Positions 15,682 through 24,746 of a stretch of 64,000 nt of DNA are shown piece by piece. Numbering within the stretch: position 1 is the stretch's first letter; each line of letters begins with the position of its first letter. The notes under the pieces are model-generated. The model had not been told where the DNA came from. It searched no databases and saw only the letters and a list, made by a program, of their open reading frames with translations. The DNA is taken from NCBI GenBank assembly GCA_035937155.1, contig DASYVJ010000043.1:1-64000 (forward strand), in the 5' to 3' direction. Made by a program: the position numbers and the translations under genes. The stretch comes from Palsa-870 sp035937155. Its GTDB lineage: Bacteria > Chloroflexota > Dormibacteria > Dormibacterales > Dormibacteraceae.

Positions 15682-16187
15682 ACACAGCACGAAATGACTG
15701 GCACCGCTCGCTGGCATTGATCACCGGGGCATCCTCTGGAATCGGCCGGGCATACGCGGAGCGCCTGGCCGCTGACGGTCACGACCTGATAGTGGTAGCC
15801 AGGCGGGGCGATCGGCTGGAGGAGTTGAAACACAGGCTCGAAGCCAAGCACGGCGTGTCGGTTGAGACATTGGTTGCCGACCTGTCGACCGAATCGGGCA
15901 TGTGGGACGCAGACGCGGCGGTCGCAGACGCGCGAATGCAGATTGTGGTTGATTGCGCAGCCCTCGCTCACTACATGTCATTCCTGGATCTCCCCACCGA
16001 GACGGCGGAGGAGCTGGTAAAGCTGAACGTCCTGGCGCCGGTTCGGTTGATCCGCGCCGCCCTTCCATCGATGGTCAAACGAGGGAGTGGGACGATCATC
16101 AGCATCGCGACGCAGCTGGTCTTCAGCGCCACCGCGGACAATCCTCAGCTACCCCAACGCGCGGTGTACGCGGCCACGAACTGCTAG
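15678..16187 (+). pseudogene. Short-chain dehydrogenase, truncated at active site
   Basis: The frame encodes the first 169 residues of a classical SDR: LALITGASSGIGRAY (nucleotide binding), AARMQ strand region, NVLAPVRLIRAALPSM and the Ser-bearing strand. It ends VYAATNC then TAG, where the family reads YAATK. Tyr is present but the catalytic Lys and the whole C-terminal third are missing, and no other frame continues the domain before the convergent zinc-ribbon gene. It is coupled to the hydrolase by ATGA overlap, but the enzyme is almost surely inactive. Confidence 0.75.
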
Positions 16188-16239
16188 CCGACAAGGGTGC
16201 TTAGAGTCGTTGAACTGACTCTGTCGCCGACGGTCCGAC

Positions 16240-16413
16240 TCAGTACTTGCTTGGCGCCTTGGTGGAGAAGCTCGAGACCAGCTGCTGCACCCGGGCCTTG
16301 CCGCACTTGGGGCATTTTGGCGGCCGTTTCTTCAGGCGGTCGTGCTCGCTGATCGGGACGCTTACCTCAAAGTGCTCGCCGCACGCCTTGCACTCGAACT
16401 CGTAGACAGCCAT
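16240..16413 (-). CDS. FmdB-like zinc-ribbon protein
   Basis: This 57-residue gene opens MAVYEFECKACGEHFEV and continues with PPKCPKCGKARVQQLVSSF, giving two CxxC pairs that would bind one zinc, as in the FmdB/CxxC_CXXC_SSSS family. GGAGGTGG stands about 8 bases before the ATG. These proteins are common and small and may act as regulators; the role here is unknown. It is convergent with the broken SDR. Confidence 0.85.
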   Translation of the reverse strand: MAVYEFECKACGEHFEVSVPISEHDRLKKRPPKCPKCGKARVQQLVSSFSTKAPSKY

Positions 16414-16999
16414 GACTTTCCACCTCCGACCTCAGCTCACCACCGGCAACGCCCGCGCGGTCAAGTCCCCACGCTCAATGAGGGCTTTAGCGCGAGCAAC
16501 GCACCTCCGCCAGTCTGACGCCAACGCTGAGGCAACACCAACGGCTATCGGCGCACGTTTGCGGCGAACCGGGTAGCTTCAAAGTGCCTAGGCTCGACGC
16601 GAAGCGACAGGCTGTCGTGCCATCCCGTGAACCTACCGATGCCTAGCTGCGAAGGAGGTGGGAGGTCGCTATGCACGCCATCTCCATTGCCACGGCTCTG
16701 TTGCTCGATGACTACCCGGCAACTCGCCGAACTAATCAGGAACGCCGCTTTGTGCGCCCCAGCGGTACTTGCCCCCGGGCGACCAGCCTTGCTGTTCACG
16801 GTCACGCCTTGACCTTGGGCGCGACAACCCCAAGTAGCCAGGCAACCTGGTGAAGACCGACCCTTGCCAACCACCAATGCGGAACTAGCATGAGGAGCAG
16901 CCCCGCGAGATACGTTCGAAGCCCGGAACAGGTCGCAAGACCAGTACTGGATCCCGACAGGGGGGAGTTCGTGGGGGTCACTTTTGAGGTAGGGCCAAC
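16414..16999. other. Intergenic region, no convincing gene
   Basis: About 590 bases. Several short frames on both strands lack ribosome sites, family motifs or consistent codon use. No tRNA-like or terminator-like structure stands out. Confidence 0.5.
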
Positions 17000-17320
17000 G
17001 TGGACGAGAGAGAACTCGACCGATTCGCATTCGAGGCCGGGCACTACTACGACTTCAGGTTGGCCGCGCTCGTGCGGCAGCTTCGCGAACACCGCACGAT
17101 GCTCAGGCGCTATGTGACGGCCCACGCTGCGGCTGCTCAGGCAGGGACGCGTCTCCCGGCGGCCACTGAGGCTCTGCTTGTGGCCTACTACGACGCGCGG
17201 GCACTGCTCGGTGAACCTTCCCCGAAGACTTTGGCGAAGTCCTCCCAAAGCGGGGTAACCGTCTCGGGACTCGCCGCTACTGGCGCGGCATCCTCGGTAA
17301 CGAGCCGCTCCCGTTCGTAA
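17000..17320 (+). CDS. Small helical protein, unknown
   Basis: A GTG-start frame of 106 codons with GAGGT about 9 bases upstream. Residues 1-75 read as amphipathic helix (FAFEAGHYYDFRLAALV and TEALLVAYYDARALLG); the tail is Ser/Thr rich. I recognise no family. The start and composition are plausible for a real gene, but there is no independent support. Confidence 0.4.
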   Translation: MDERELDRFAFEAGHYYDFRLAALVRQLREHRTMLRRYVTAHAAAAQAGTRLPAATEALLVAYYDARALLGEPSPKTLAKSSQSGVTVSGLAATGAASSVTSRSRS

Positions 17321-17427
17321 AGCATTCCTGACTCCCTCGTGGTGTAGGAGGGCAAAAGTCTGCAGGTTGACTTTTGTGCACCTACACGTGCGTTCCCTTC
17401 GGCTTACGGAAGCTGCTCGCTTCGATC

Positions 17428-17670
17428 ATGCTTGATCAGTCCGAGCTGAACCAGCAACTCCATGAACTCGACCGTCTACTGGACGCTCTCGAGCAGTTGA
17501 ATCTCCGAAACCAAACCGTACTGCCCAATGGGATCACTACTCGACTCCAAGCACTGGGAATGGTCGACGTCAAAGGCGTTGATCCACCAGTGTTGATTCC
17601 CAGAGTGCTTGACGAACAGCAGCGTGTCCGACGGCGCCTCGCCTCGATGCGCCGGGGCAGAACGACGTAG
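17428..17670 (+). CDS. Small coiled-coil protein, unknown
   Basis: From ATG 17428 the 80-residue product begins MLDQSELNQQLHELDRLLDA, a strongly heptad-like helix, and ends in a basic helix (RVLDEQQRVRRRLASMRR). A longer start at 17374 adds Cys-rich residues that look non-coding. No family is recognised. It lies alone before the convergent clpX. Confidence 0.5.
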   Translation: MLDQSELNQQLHELDRLLDALEQLNLRNQTVLPNGITTRLQALGMVDVKGVDPPVLIPRVLDEQQRVRRRLASMRRGRTT

Positions 17671-17866
17671 CGGGCCTGAATATGGGGATCTTAGGAGGGC
17701 AAGGTCCCTGACCCACCGATTCGCAGAGTGAAGATCGGCGCTTAGCTTAGGTGCGTCCTTTGAAGGGACGGGCGACGCACCGCGATAGGTAGGCAGAACC
17801 GAGGTAGAGCCGATCGTGGGCGGCGACAACCTGTCAGAGCGACCATCTGGGCTACGCAATGCCTCC

Positions 17867-19153
<1,287 letters not shown>

Positions 19154-19272
19154 TCATGTTTCCCTCGATCGCTTAGCAGCGAGGTCTCCCGACCGATCCT
19201 CGATGGCCTGCATAACGCGCGTTCCATCCGTGACGGTTCGTCGCCGCGGCGCGTCTCCTATGCCAGCATCAA

Positions 19273-20481
19273 TCATGTAAACGACCCGACGGCCCGGGCC
19301 CCCCGGGGTCGAGGTCTCGTAGTGTCAGCCGCCGCCGCCCGACTCATGAGCTCGACCCAGCGCCGGCCCAACTTCGGCCATGTCATTTCCCTGGCGTAGG
19401 CGTAGGCCATGTGCTCTAGAGTCTGTTTGCGCTCAGCGCTCGCGAGAATAGAGTTGACAGCCGAAGCGAGCTGCTCGGCATTACGGAAGCCAACCAGGAT
19501 GCCGCGCCCTTCGCCCAAGGCCTCCTTGGCATGAAGGTATTCAGTCGAGACGATCGCTTTCCCCGCGCCCATCGCATACGCCAGCGTTCCGCTCGTGATC
19601 TGTCGCGGGTCCAGGTAGGGTGTGACGTAGACGTCCGTCGCCAGCAGAAGGTCGATGATGTCGCGCTGGGCCATGTACTGGTCGATAAAGGAGACGTGAT
19701 CCCGAATGCCCAGGCGGTCGACCGTGTCGACCAGCGAGTTGCGGTACCGCTCGCCCTGGCTCCTTAACAGGTTGGGGTGCGTCTGGCCGGCGATCAGGTA
19801 GAGCACATTCGGGTGCCGAGCGACGACGTCCGGCATCGCCTCGACCATGTACTCGAGGCCCTTGCGCGGGTCCACAAGACCGAAAGTGGAGATGATGGTT
19901 CGGTCCTGGAGGCCTAGCTTTGCCTTAACGCGAATCCGTCCATGCGGCTCGATAGCCGGCATGCCGTGCGGAATCACGATCGGCGGCTCCTGAACGTCGT
20001 AATCTGTGGCCAGCAGGTCGACGGCGGTGGCGGCCATTACGACCACCTGCTGACTCAACTCGACGATTGAGAGGACGGCCTCGCGCATCGATGGCGAGGG
20101 CTCGGATGGAATCGAGTGGAGGGTGGTCACCACCGGCTTCCGGAGCTCTTCGAGGAAGGGCCTCAGGTGGTCTTCGTAGACGCTTTCCGTCCCGGCCATG
20201 TGCCAGGTTCCGTAAAGGCCGAACTCGTGCTGAACGTTGACGACGTCAACCTTCGAGTCGCTAATGGCAGCAGCAGCGGCACGATAACTATTAGGGTGGC
20301 CCTGGCGGATGCGCCAGCGGACCTCGGGCTCATAGGGCCTGACCACGTTAGGTTCGTCGATGGCAGCGACCCAGGTGCTTAGGTCGGGATCCGCCGCACG
20401 TGTAGCCGCTATGAGGTCAGACGTGAAGGTGGCGATTCCGCAACGGCGCGGCAGGCTCGAGGAGACGAACGCGATTCGCAT
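19273..20481 (-). CDS. GT4-family glycosyltransferase
   Basis: This 402-residue GT-B enzyme has an N-terminal acceptor domain (RIAFVSSSLPRRCGIATF, VVNVQHEFGLYG) and a GT4 donor domain with STFGLVDPRKGLEYMVEAMP and the E-x7-E region around YLHAKEALGEGRGILV. The family builds sugar chains from nucleotide-sugar donors, often mannosyl. Similar genes commonly sit near GH130 phosphorylases, as here 2 kb away. It is 119 bases upstream of clpX on the same strand; co-transcription is possible. Confidence 0.85.
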   Translation of the reverse strand: MRIAFVSSSLPRRCGIATFTSDLIAATRAADPDLSTWVAAIDEPNVVRPYEPEVRWRIRQGHPNSYRAAAAAISDSKVDVVNVQHEFGLYGTWHMAGTESVYEDHLRPFLEELRKPVVTTLHSIPSEPSPSMREAVLSIVELSQQVVVMAATAVDLLATDYDVQEPPIVIPHGMPAIEPHGRIRVKAKLGLQDRTIISTFGLVDPRKGLEYMVEAMPDVVARHPNVLYLIAGQTHPNLLRSQGERYRNSLVDTVDRLGIRDHVSFIDQYMAQRDIIDLLLATDVYVTPYLDPRQITSGTLAYAMGAGKAIVSTEYLHAKEALGEGRGILVGFRNAEQLASAVNSILASAERKQTLEHMAYAYAREMTWPKLGRRWVELMSRAAAADTTRPRPRGARAVGSFT

Positions 20482-20970
20482 GGTCTAACCCACCATACGC
20501 GGCTGGTGTTCCGATGCTTGCAGCCCCAGCCGCCTATGGGCGCCCGCGGCCTCGGGGTGAGCGACTTCGAGCACCTACTGCCCGGGCCTCGCTTCGGCGC
20601 TCTCGAGGGACATCCGGGTACCTCCGGATCTGGCCGCGTCAGCCGCGCCGCTGACTACTACACTCTCTTCGGGTTGTCCCTGCCATAAGAGCGATAGTCG
20701 CTTCCTCTTCCGCCCGCTGTCGCTAACTACGTCGAGGACGATGTGCGGGTGGACGGTCCGGTTGGCGTTACGTATTCAGTGATGCCGCCAGCCAGGAGTT
20801 GCTCAACGAAGCGGTCGCAGCAAGCCGGTAGCGCGGCTCGAAGCGGAGGCTAGGGAGCTCGCCAGCGCCATAACCCAGATGGAAAGGAGCAGGTAGAAAT
20901 CGAGCGCGTAGCCAAGACGGCGACCAGCACCGCCGTCGAGAAGCCGGAGCACAAGTTCGAGGACGAGCTG
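20482..20970. other. Divergent control region before sigma factor gene
   Basis: The region separates the GT4 gene from the sigma factor gene. I see no gene in it. The sigma-factor frame stays open upstream to about 20881, and a strong AAAGGAG lies at 20883-20889, which leaves the sigma factor's true start unsure. Confidence 0.5.
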
Positions 20971-22335
20971 ATGGCCGTCGCCGAGCAGCTCATCGTCAAG
21001 GGCAAGGAGCAGGGCTACCTCACGCCCGACGACATCCTCCAGGGTTTCCCGGAGATCGAGGCCGAACCCGACCAGATCTTTCGCATCTTCGCCGCCTTCA
21101 AAGAGATCGGCATCGACGTCACGGACGGCGAGAAGGACTTCGAAGAGGTCGAGCAGATCGACGACGAGATGCTGCTCGACATCGAGATGATGGACTCGGT
21201 CTCGCTCGACGACCCGGTGCGCATGTACCTCAAGGAGATCGGACGCGTCAGCCTGCTAACAGCCAGCGATGAGGTCGAGTTGGCCCAGGCCATCGAGGCC
21301 AAGCCGCTTCATGACGCCCTCAAGGCATTGAACGTCGTCGAGGAGATCGACAGCCGCCAGCGCTCCGTCGAGGAGATGCTCCCGGACGTGATCGAGCGAC
21401 TGGCCACGGTCAAGCGCAAGGGCCAGCAGGCGCACATCGCGCAGGAGCTGATCGGCCTCACTGACCTGTCCAAGCTGCAGAGCCTCCTCGACGCCACGGC
21501 TGTCGAGCGCCGACGTCTGGCCAACGGCGCAGCGCGACCGCGGATTCGAGCGGAGGCGCTCGAGGCTTACCGTATCGCTCGCTACCGGCTGACGGAGCGA
21601 TACCAGCGCGCATACGAGGCCAAGCAGCGGCTGACGGAGGCCAACCTGCGCCTGGTGGTCTCGATCGCCAAGAAGTACTTCGGCCGCGGCCTCGGCTTCC
21701 TGGATCTGATCCAAGAGGGCAACGTGGGCCTGATCCGGGCGGTCGAGAAGTTCGACTACCACAAGGGGTTCAAGTTCTCCACTTACGCCCACTGGTGGAT
21801 CCGGCAGGCCGTCACCCGTGCCCTCGCTGACCAGGCGCGAACGATCCGCATCCCCGTGCACATGATTGAGGTGATCAACAAGCAGGGGCGGGTGTCACGG
21901 CGCCTGGTGCAGGAGCTTGGGCGCGAGCCGAGCGAGGAAGAACTCGGCGAGGAGATGGGGATCACCCCTGAGCGAGTGCGGGAAGTCATCAGGTTTGCCC
22001 AGTCCCCGATCTCGCTCGAGACCCCGATCGGCGAGGAGGAGAACTCCCACCTAGGTGACTTCGTCGAGGACCGGGAGGCGGTATCACCCTCCGACGCCGC
22101 GTCGCTCACCATGCTCCGCTCCGAGGTCGAGGATGCCCTCGACACCCTCACGCCGCGCGAGCGGCGTGTGCTCCAGCTCCGCTTCGGGCTGATCGACGAT
22201 CACCAGCGCACCCTGGAGGAGCTCGGCAAGCGGTTCGGCTTGACCAGGGAGCGGATCCGCCAGATCGAGGCCAATGCACTACGCAAGCTCCGCCAACCCT
22301 CTCGCTCGAAGAGACTTCGCGATTACATGGAGTAG
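20971..22335 (+). CDS. sigA: Principal RNA polymerase sigma factor (RpoD/SigA)
   Basis: The 454-residue protein carries the group-1 sigma regions in order: 1.2 (DPVRMYLKEIGRVSLLT), 2 (EANLRLVVSIAKKYFGRGL, then FLDLIQEGNVGLIRAVEKF and FSTYAHWWIRQAVTRAL), 3 (RVSRRLVQELGREPSEEEL) and 4 (LTPRERRVLQLRFGL with the HTH ending LTRERIRQIEANALRKLR). The N-terminal 1.1 region is short. ATG 20971 lacks a strong ribosome site; in-frame codons continue upstream and AAAGGAG 20883-20889 would suit an ATC codon at 20899, so the N-terminus may be longer. Confidence 0.96.
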   Translation: MAVAEQLIVKGKEQGYLTPDDILQGFPEIEAEPDQIFRIFAAFKEIGIDVTDGEKDFEEVEQIDDEMLLDIEMMDSVSLDDPVRMYLKEIGRVSLLTASDEVELAQAIEAKPLHDALKALNVVEEIDSRQRSVEEMLPDVIERLATVKRKGQQAHIAQELIGLTDLSKLQSLLDATAVERRRLANGAARPRIRAEALEAYRIARYRLTERYQRAYEAKQRLTEANLRLVVSIAKKYFGRGLGFLDLIQEGNVGLIRAVEKFDYHKGFKFSTYAHWWIRQAVTRALADQARTIRIPVHMIEVINKQGRVSRRLVQELGREPSEEELGEEMGITPERVREVIRFAQSPISLETPIGEEENSHLGDFVEDREAVSPSDAASLTMLRSEVEDALDTLTPRERRVLQLRFGLIDDHQRTLEELGKRFGLTRERIRQIEANALRKLRQPSRSKRLRDYME

Positions 22336-22379
22336 CCTGGCCGGCGCCAAGCCGCTAGATTGCCTAGACTCCGAGCCGC

Positions 22380-23585
22380 ATGCGCGCAGTCCCCGCCCCG
22401 GATCTCGGCCAACGCTTGGCCAACAACCCAATCTTGTCAAGTCGGGATGTGGCGCCATCGCACCCCGCGCTCGAGGTCGTCTCTGTGTTCAACGCGGCGG
22501 CGGCCACGGTCGGCGAGGAGACGATCCTGCTGCTGCGTGTTGGGGAGCGTCCTCGGGCCATGACCGGCCTCCTGCCCGCCACGGCAAGAACCCTGGACCC
22601 AACTGCCCCGGAGAAGGGGCTGCAGTCGCTACCCACTGGGATGCTCGGCGAGAACGCAATCGGTCTCGCCTTCCTGGACCCAGCCACAGAGCCTCCGCGC
22701 ATGGTCGTGGCCTATGTTCCTAAGAATCTCCCCGGCGTCGACCTGAGCGACCCCCGTACCATCCGGGTCCGCGTGCTCCCGGCCAAGCCGGGAGCCCCCG
22801 AAGAAGTCAGGGATTACCTGACGCAGATATCGCATCTCCGAGTAGCACGGAGCACCGATGGTGCGCACTTCGAGGTCGACCCTCAGCCCGCGGTGAGCCC
22901 GGTCGATTCGTTCGAGGAGTATGGATGCGAGGACCCGCGCGCAACTCTGATCGATGGCGTTTGGCATATCACGTATGTTTCGGTGGGCCAGCTAGGAATA
23001 ACCACCAGCCGGCTGACGACGACCGACTTCCGGTCGTTCCAGCGCCACGGAATCATGTTCCTGCCCGACCACAAGGACGTGGTGTTGTTTCCTGGCCGGG
23101 TGAGAGGCCGTCACATCGCGCTGACCCGGCCTATGCCGGCGTCGTTCAACCGCGTGCTCGGGATCTGGATCGCGTTCTCCGACGACTTGGTTAGCTGGGG
23201 CGGGCACCGGCCACTCGCATTGCCTCGCAAGGGCATGTGGGACAGTCTCCGCACCGGCGCAGGCGCGGTTCCATTCCGCGTGCCCGAGGGTTGGCTTGAG
23301 CTCTACCACGGCGTGGGCGTCGATGGCCAATATGCGATGGGTGCCCTGCTTCTGGACGCCGAGGATCCGAGCCGAGTCATCGGCCGCTCGCCGGACCCCA
23401 TCCTCGTGCCGAAGGAGGAATATGAGACTTCGGGTTTTTACAACAACACCGTTTTCTCTTGCGGCCACGTCCCGCTCGACGACCGAGGGGAGCGGATCCG
23501 GATGTACTACGGTTCCGCCGACAGCTGCATGGCCGCCGCCGATTTCGACGTCAAGGAGATCGTCGGCTCACTAACACAATGTTGA
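22380..23585 (+). CDS. GH130-family glycoside phosphorylase or hydrolase
   Basis: The 401-residue protein has a five-bladed propeller pattern and the GH130 signature YGCEDPRATLIDG with neighbouring strands (HITYVSVGQLGITTS) and later YHGVGVDGQYAMGALLLD. GH130 enzymes mostly phosphorolyse beta-mannosides. It overlaps by 7 bases with a (alpha/alpha)6-barrel gene, suggesting a coupled glycan-handling pair. Sugar specificity cannot be read here. Confidence 0.8.
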   Translation: MRAVPAPDLGQRLANNPILSSRDVAPSHPALEVVSVFNAAAATVGEETILLLRVGERPRAMTGLLPATARTLDPTAPEKGLQSLPTGMLGENAIGLAFLDPATEPPRMVVAYVPKNLPGVDLSDPRTIRVRVLPAKPGAPEEVRDYLTQISHLRVARSTDGAHFEVDPQPAVSPVDSFEEYGCEDPRATLIDGVWHITYVSVGQLGITTSRLTTTDFRSFQRHGIMFLPDHKDVVLFPGRVRGRHIALTRPMPASFNRVLGIWIAFSDDLVSWGGHRPLALPRKGMWDSLRTGAGAVPFRVPEGWLELYHGVGVDGQYAMGALLLDAEDPSRVIGRSPDPILVPKEEYETSGFYNNTVFSCGHVPLDDRGERIRMYYGSADSCMAAADFDVKEIVGSLTQC

Positions 23586-24625
23586 GGCAGCTCGCGGCCC
23601 TGACACGACGACTGCCGGCGGCCGGGCCACGAGCACTGGCGGTCGCGGTGTACTCCGGCTCAAAGGGCGAACTCTTCGGTGCCAGCGAGAGCGGGGTGGA
23701 GGGGGTTGCCTGCGTGGACGATGCCGCCCGTGCCTGTGTCCTCCTGTGCAGGCTCTGGGCGGTCACCGGCAATGTGGCGCTCCGGTCGTGGGCGGAAGGC
23801 CTGCTGGATTTCGTGCTCTGGATGCACGAAGCCGACGGCCGCTGGCACAACTTCATCTATGACTGGGACGGCGCCCGGAATAGCGAGGGGCCGACCTCGG
23901 TCGCCGGGATCAACTTCTGGCAGGCACGCGCAATCTTCGCGTTAGCCGAGGCGACCCTGCTCCTCGATAACGGAGTGGCCAGAGGCGTTCTCGCCGAAGG
24001 CCTTGTCGCGGCTTCAGCGGGCTCGCCCCCGGCAGACGTCCGAGCTCTCCATGCCCTGACGGCCTTGGCCGTTCTGCATCGAGCCCCCGACCCATCGCTC
24101 TCTTCGCGCCTTGCCCTCTGGTGCGAGGAGCTCGCCGGATGCCACGCGGACGGGATGCTGATGAACTCGCCCGACGAGCGCGGCCGACCGCATCTTTGGG
24201 GGCATGTCCAGGAGGCCGCGTTGATCGACGCGGCCGTCGCGCTCGACCGGCAGGATCTGCGTGAGGTCGCGGTCAGCAGCGCCAGTGCGGTGTTTACGGA
24301 GGTCATCGAATCTGGGTTCGACCTCCCGCATGTTCACGCCTACGACGTGCAGTCGGCGGTCTTCGTGATGGACCGGCTCGCGGCCGGGACCGGGCAGCAG
24401 GCGTACAGGGAGCTGGCGCAAAAAGCCCGGAGCTGGTTCGACGGCCGGAACCCTGCTCAGATGGTCATATATGACCGCGCGATTGGCCGAGTCGCAGACG
24501 GACTTGACGATGGGAGGCTGAACGATCGCTCAGGGGCCGAGGCGAACATCTCGGCGGGCTTGGCGCTATCCGATGATCCTCTGGTGCTATCCACGGCCGG
24601 CGGCTGGACAGGGCGCAGCGGGTAG
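23579..24625 (+). CDS. Alpha/alpha-barrel glycan-active protein
   Basis: From ATG 23579 the 348-residue protein is almost wholly helical with repeated helix pairs, in keeping with an (alpha/alpha)6 barrel. Motifs include GVEGVACVDDAARACVLLCR, WHNFIYDWDG, HVQEAALIDAAVALD and HAYDVQSAVFVMDRLA. Acidic residues in VDDAAR and DWDG could be catalytic. It is coupled to GH130. A glycosidase or glycan phosphorylase role is inferred from fold and context only. Confidence 0.7.
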   Translation: MLRQLAALTRRLPAAGPRALAVAVYSGSKGELFGASESGVEGVACVDDAARACVLLCRLWAVTGNVALRSWAEGLLDFVLWMHEADGRWHNFIYDWDGARNSEGPTSVAGINFWQARAIFALAEATLLLDNGVARGVLAEGLVAASAGSPPADVRALHALTALAVLHRAPDPSLSSRLALWCEELAGCHADGMLMNSPDERGRPHLWGHVQEAALIDAAVALDRQDLREVAVSSASAVFTEVIESGFDLPHVHAYDVQSAVFVMDRLAAGTGQQAYRELAQKARSWFDGRNPAQMVIYDRAIGRVADGLDDGRLNDRSGAEANISAGLALSDDPLVLSTAGGWTGRSG

Positions 24626-24636
24626 CCGGCAGCAGT

Positions 24637-24676
24637 CCCCTGCGGCGGGGTCATAATGGGTTCAAGCCCGCAGGGG
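24637..24676. promoter_or_regulatory. Hairpin upstream of clpC
   Basis: CCCCTGCGG (24637-24645) pairs with CCGCAGGGG (24668-24676) across a 22-base loop. No T run follows, so it is a poor intrinsic terminator. It lies 70 bases before clpC and may be a regulatory structure, or a weak terminator for the glycan genes. Confidence 0.4.
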
Positions 24677-24746
24677 CGGACCGCGACACTAAAAGACGAG
24701 GAGGTGCTGGCCCTACCCTAGCCCCCGGACCCAAGGATCAAGGGAC

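Noticed and set aside
16802..17248. 148-codon minus-strand frame
   Set aside because: Antisense to the small frame at 17000-17320, no domain and no start signal.
20506..20688. Small plus-strand gene ending with ADYYTLFGLSLP, resembling the start of HscB
   Set aside because: The likeness is at the wrong end of the frame, the rest is low-complexity shadow sequence, and there is no ribosome site.
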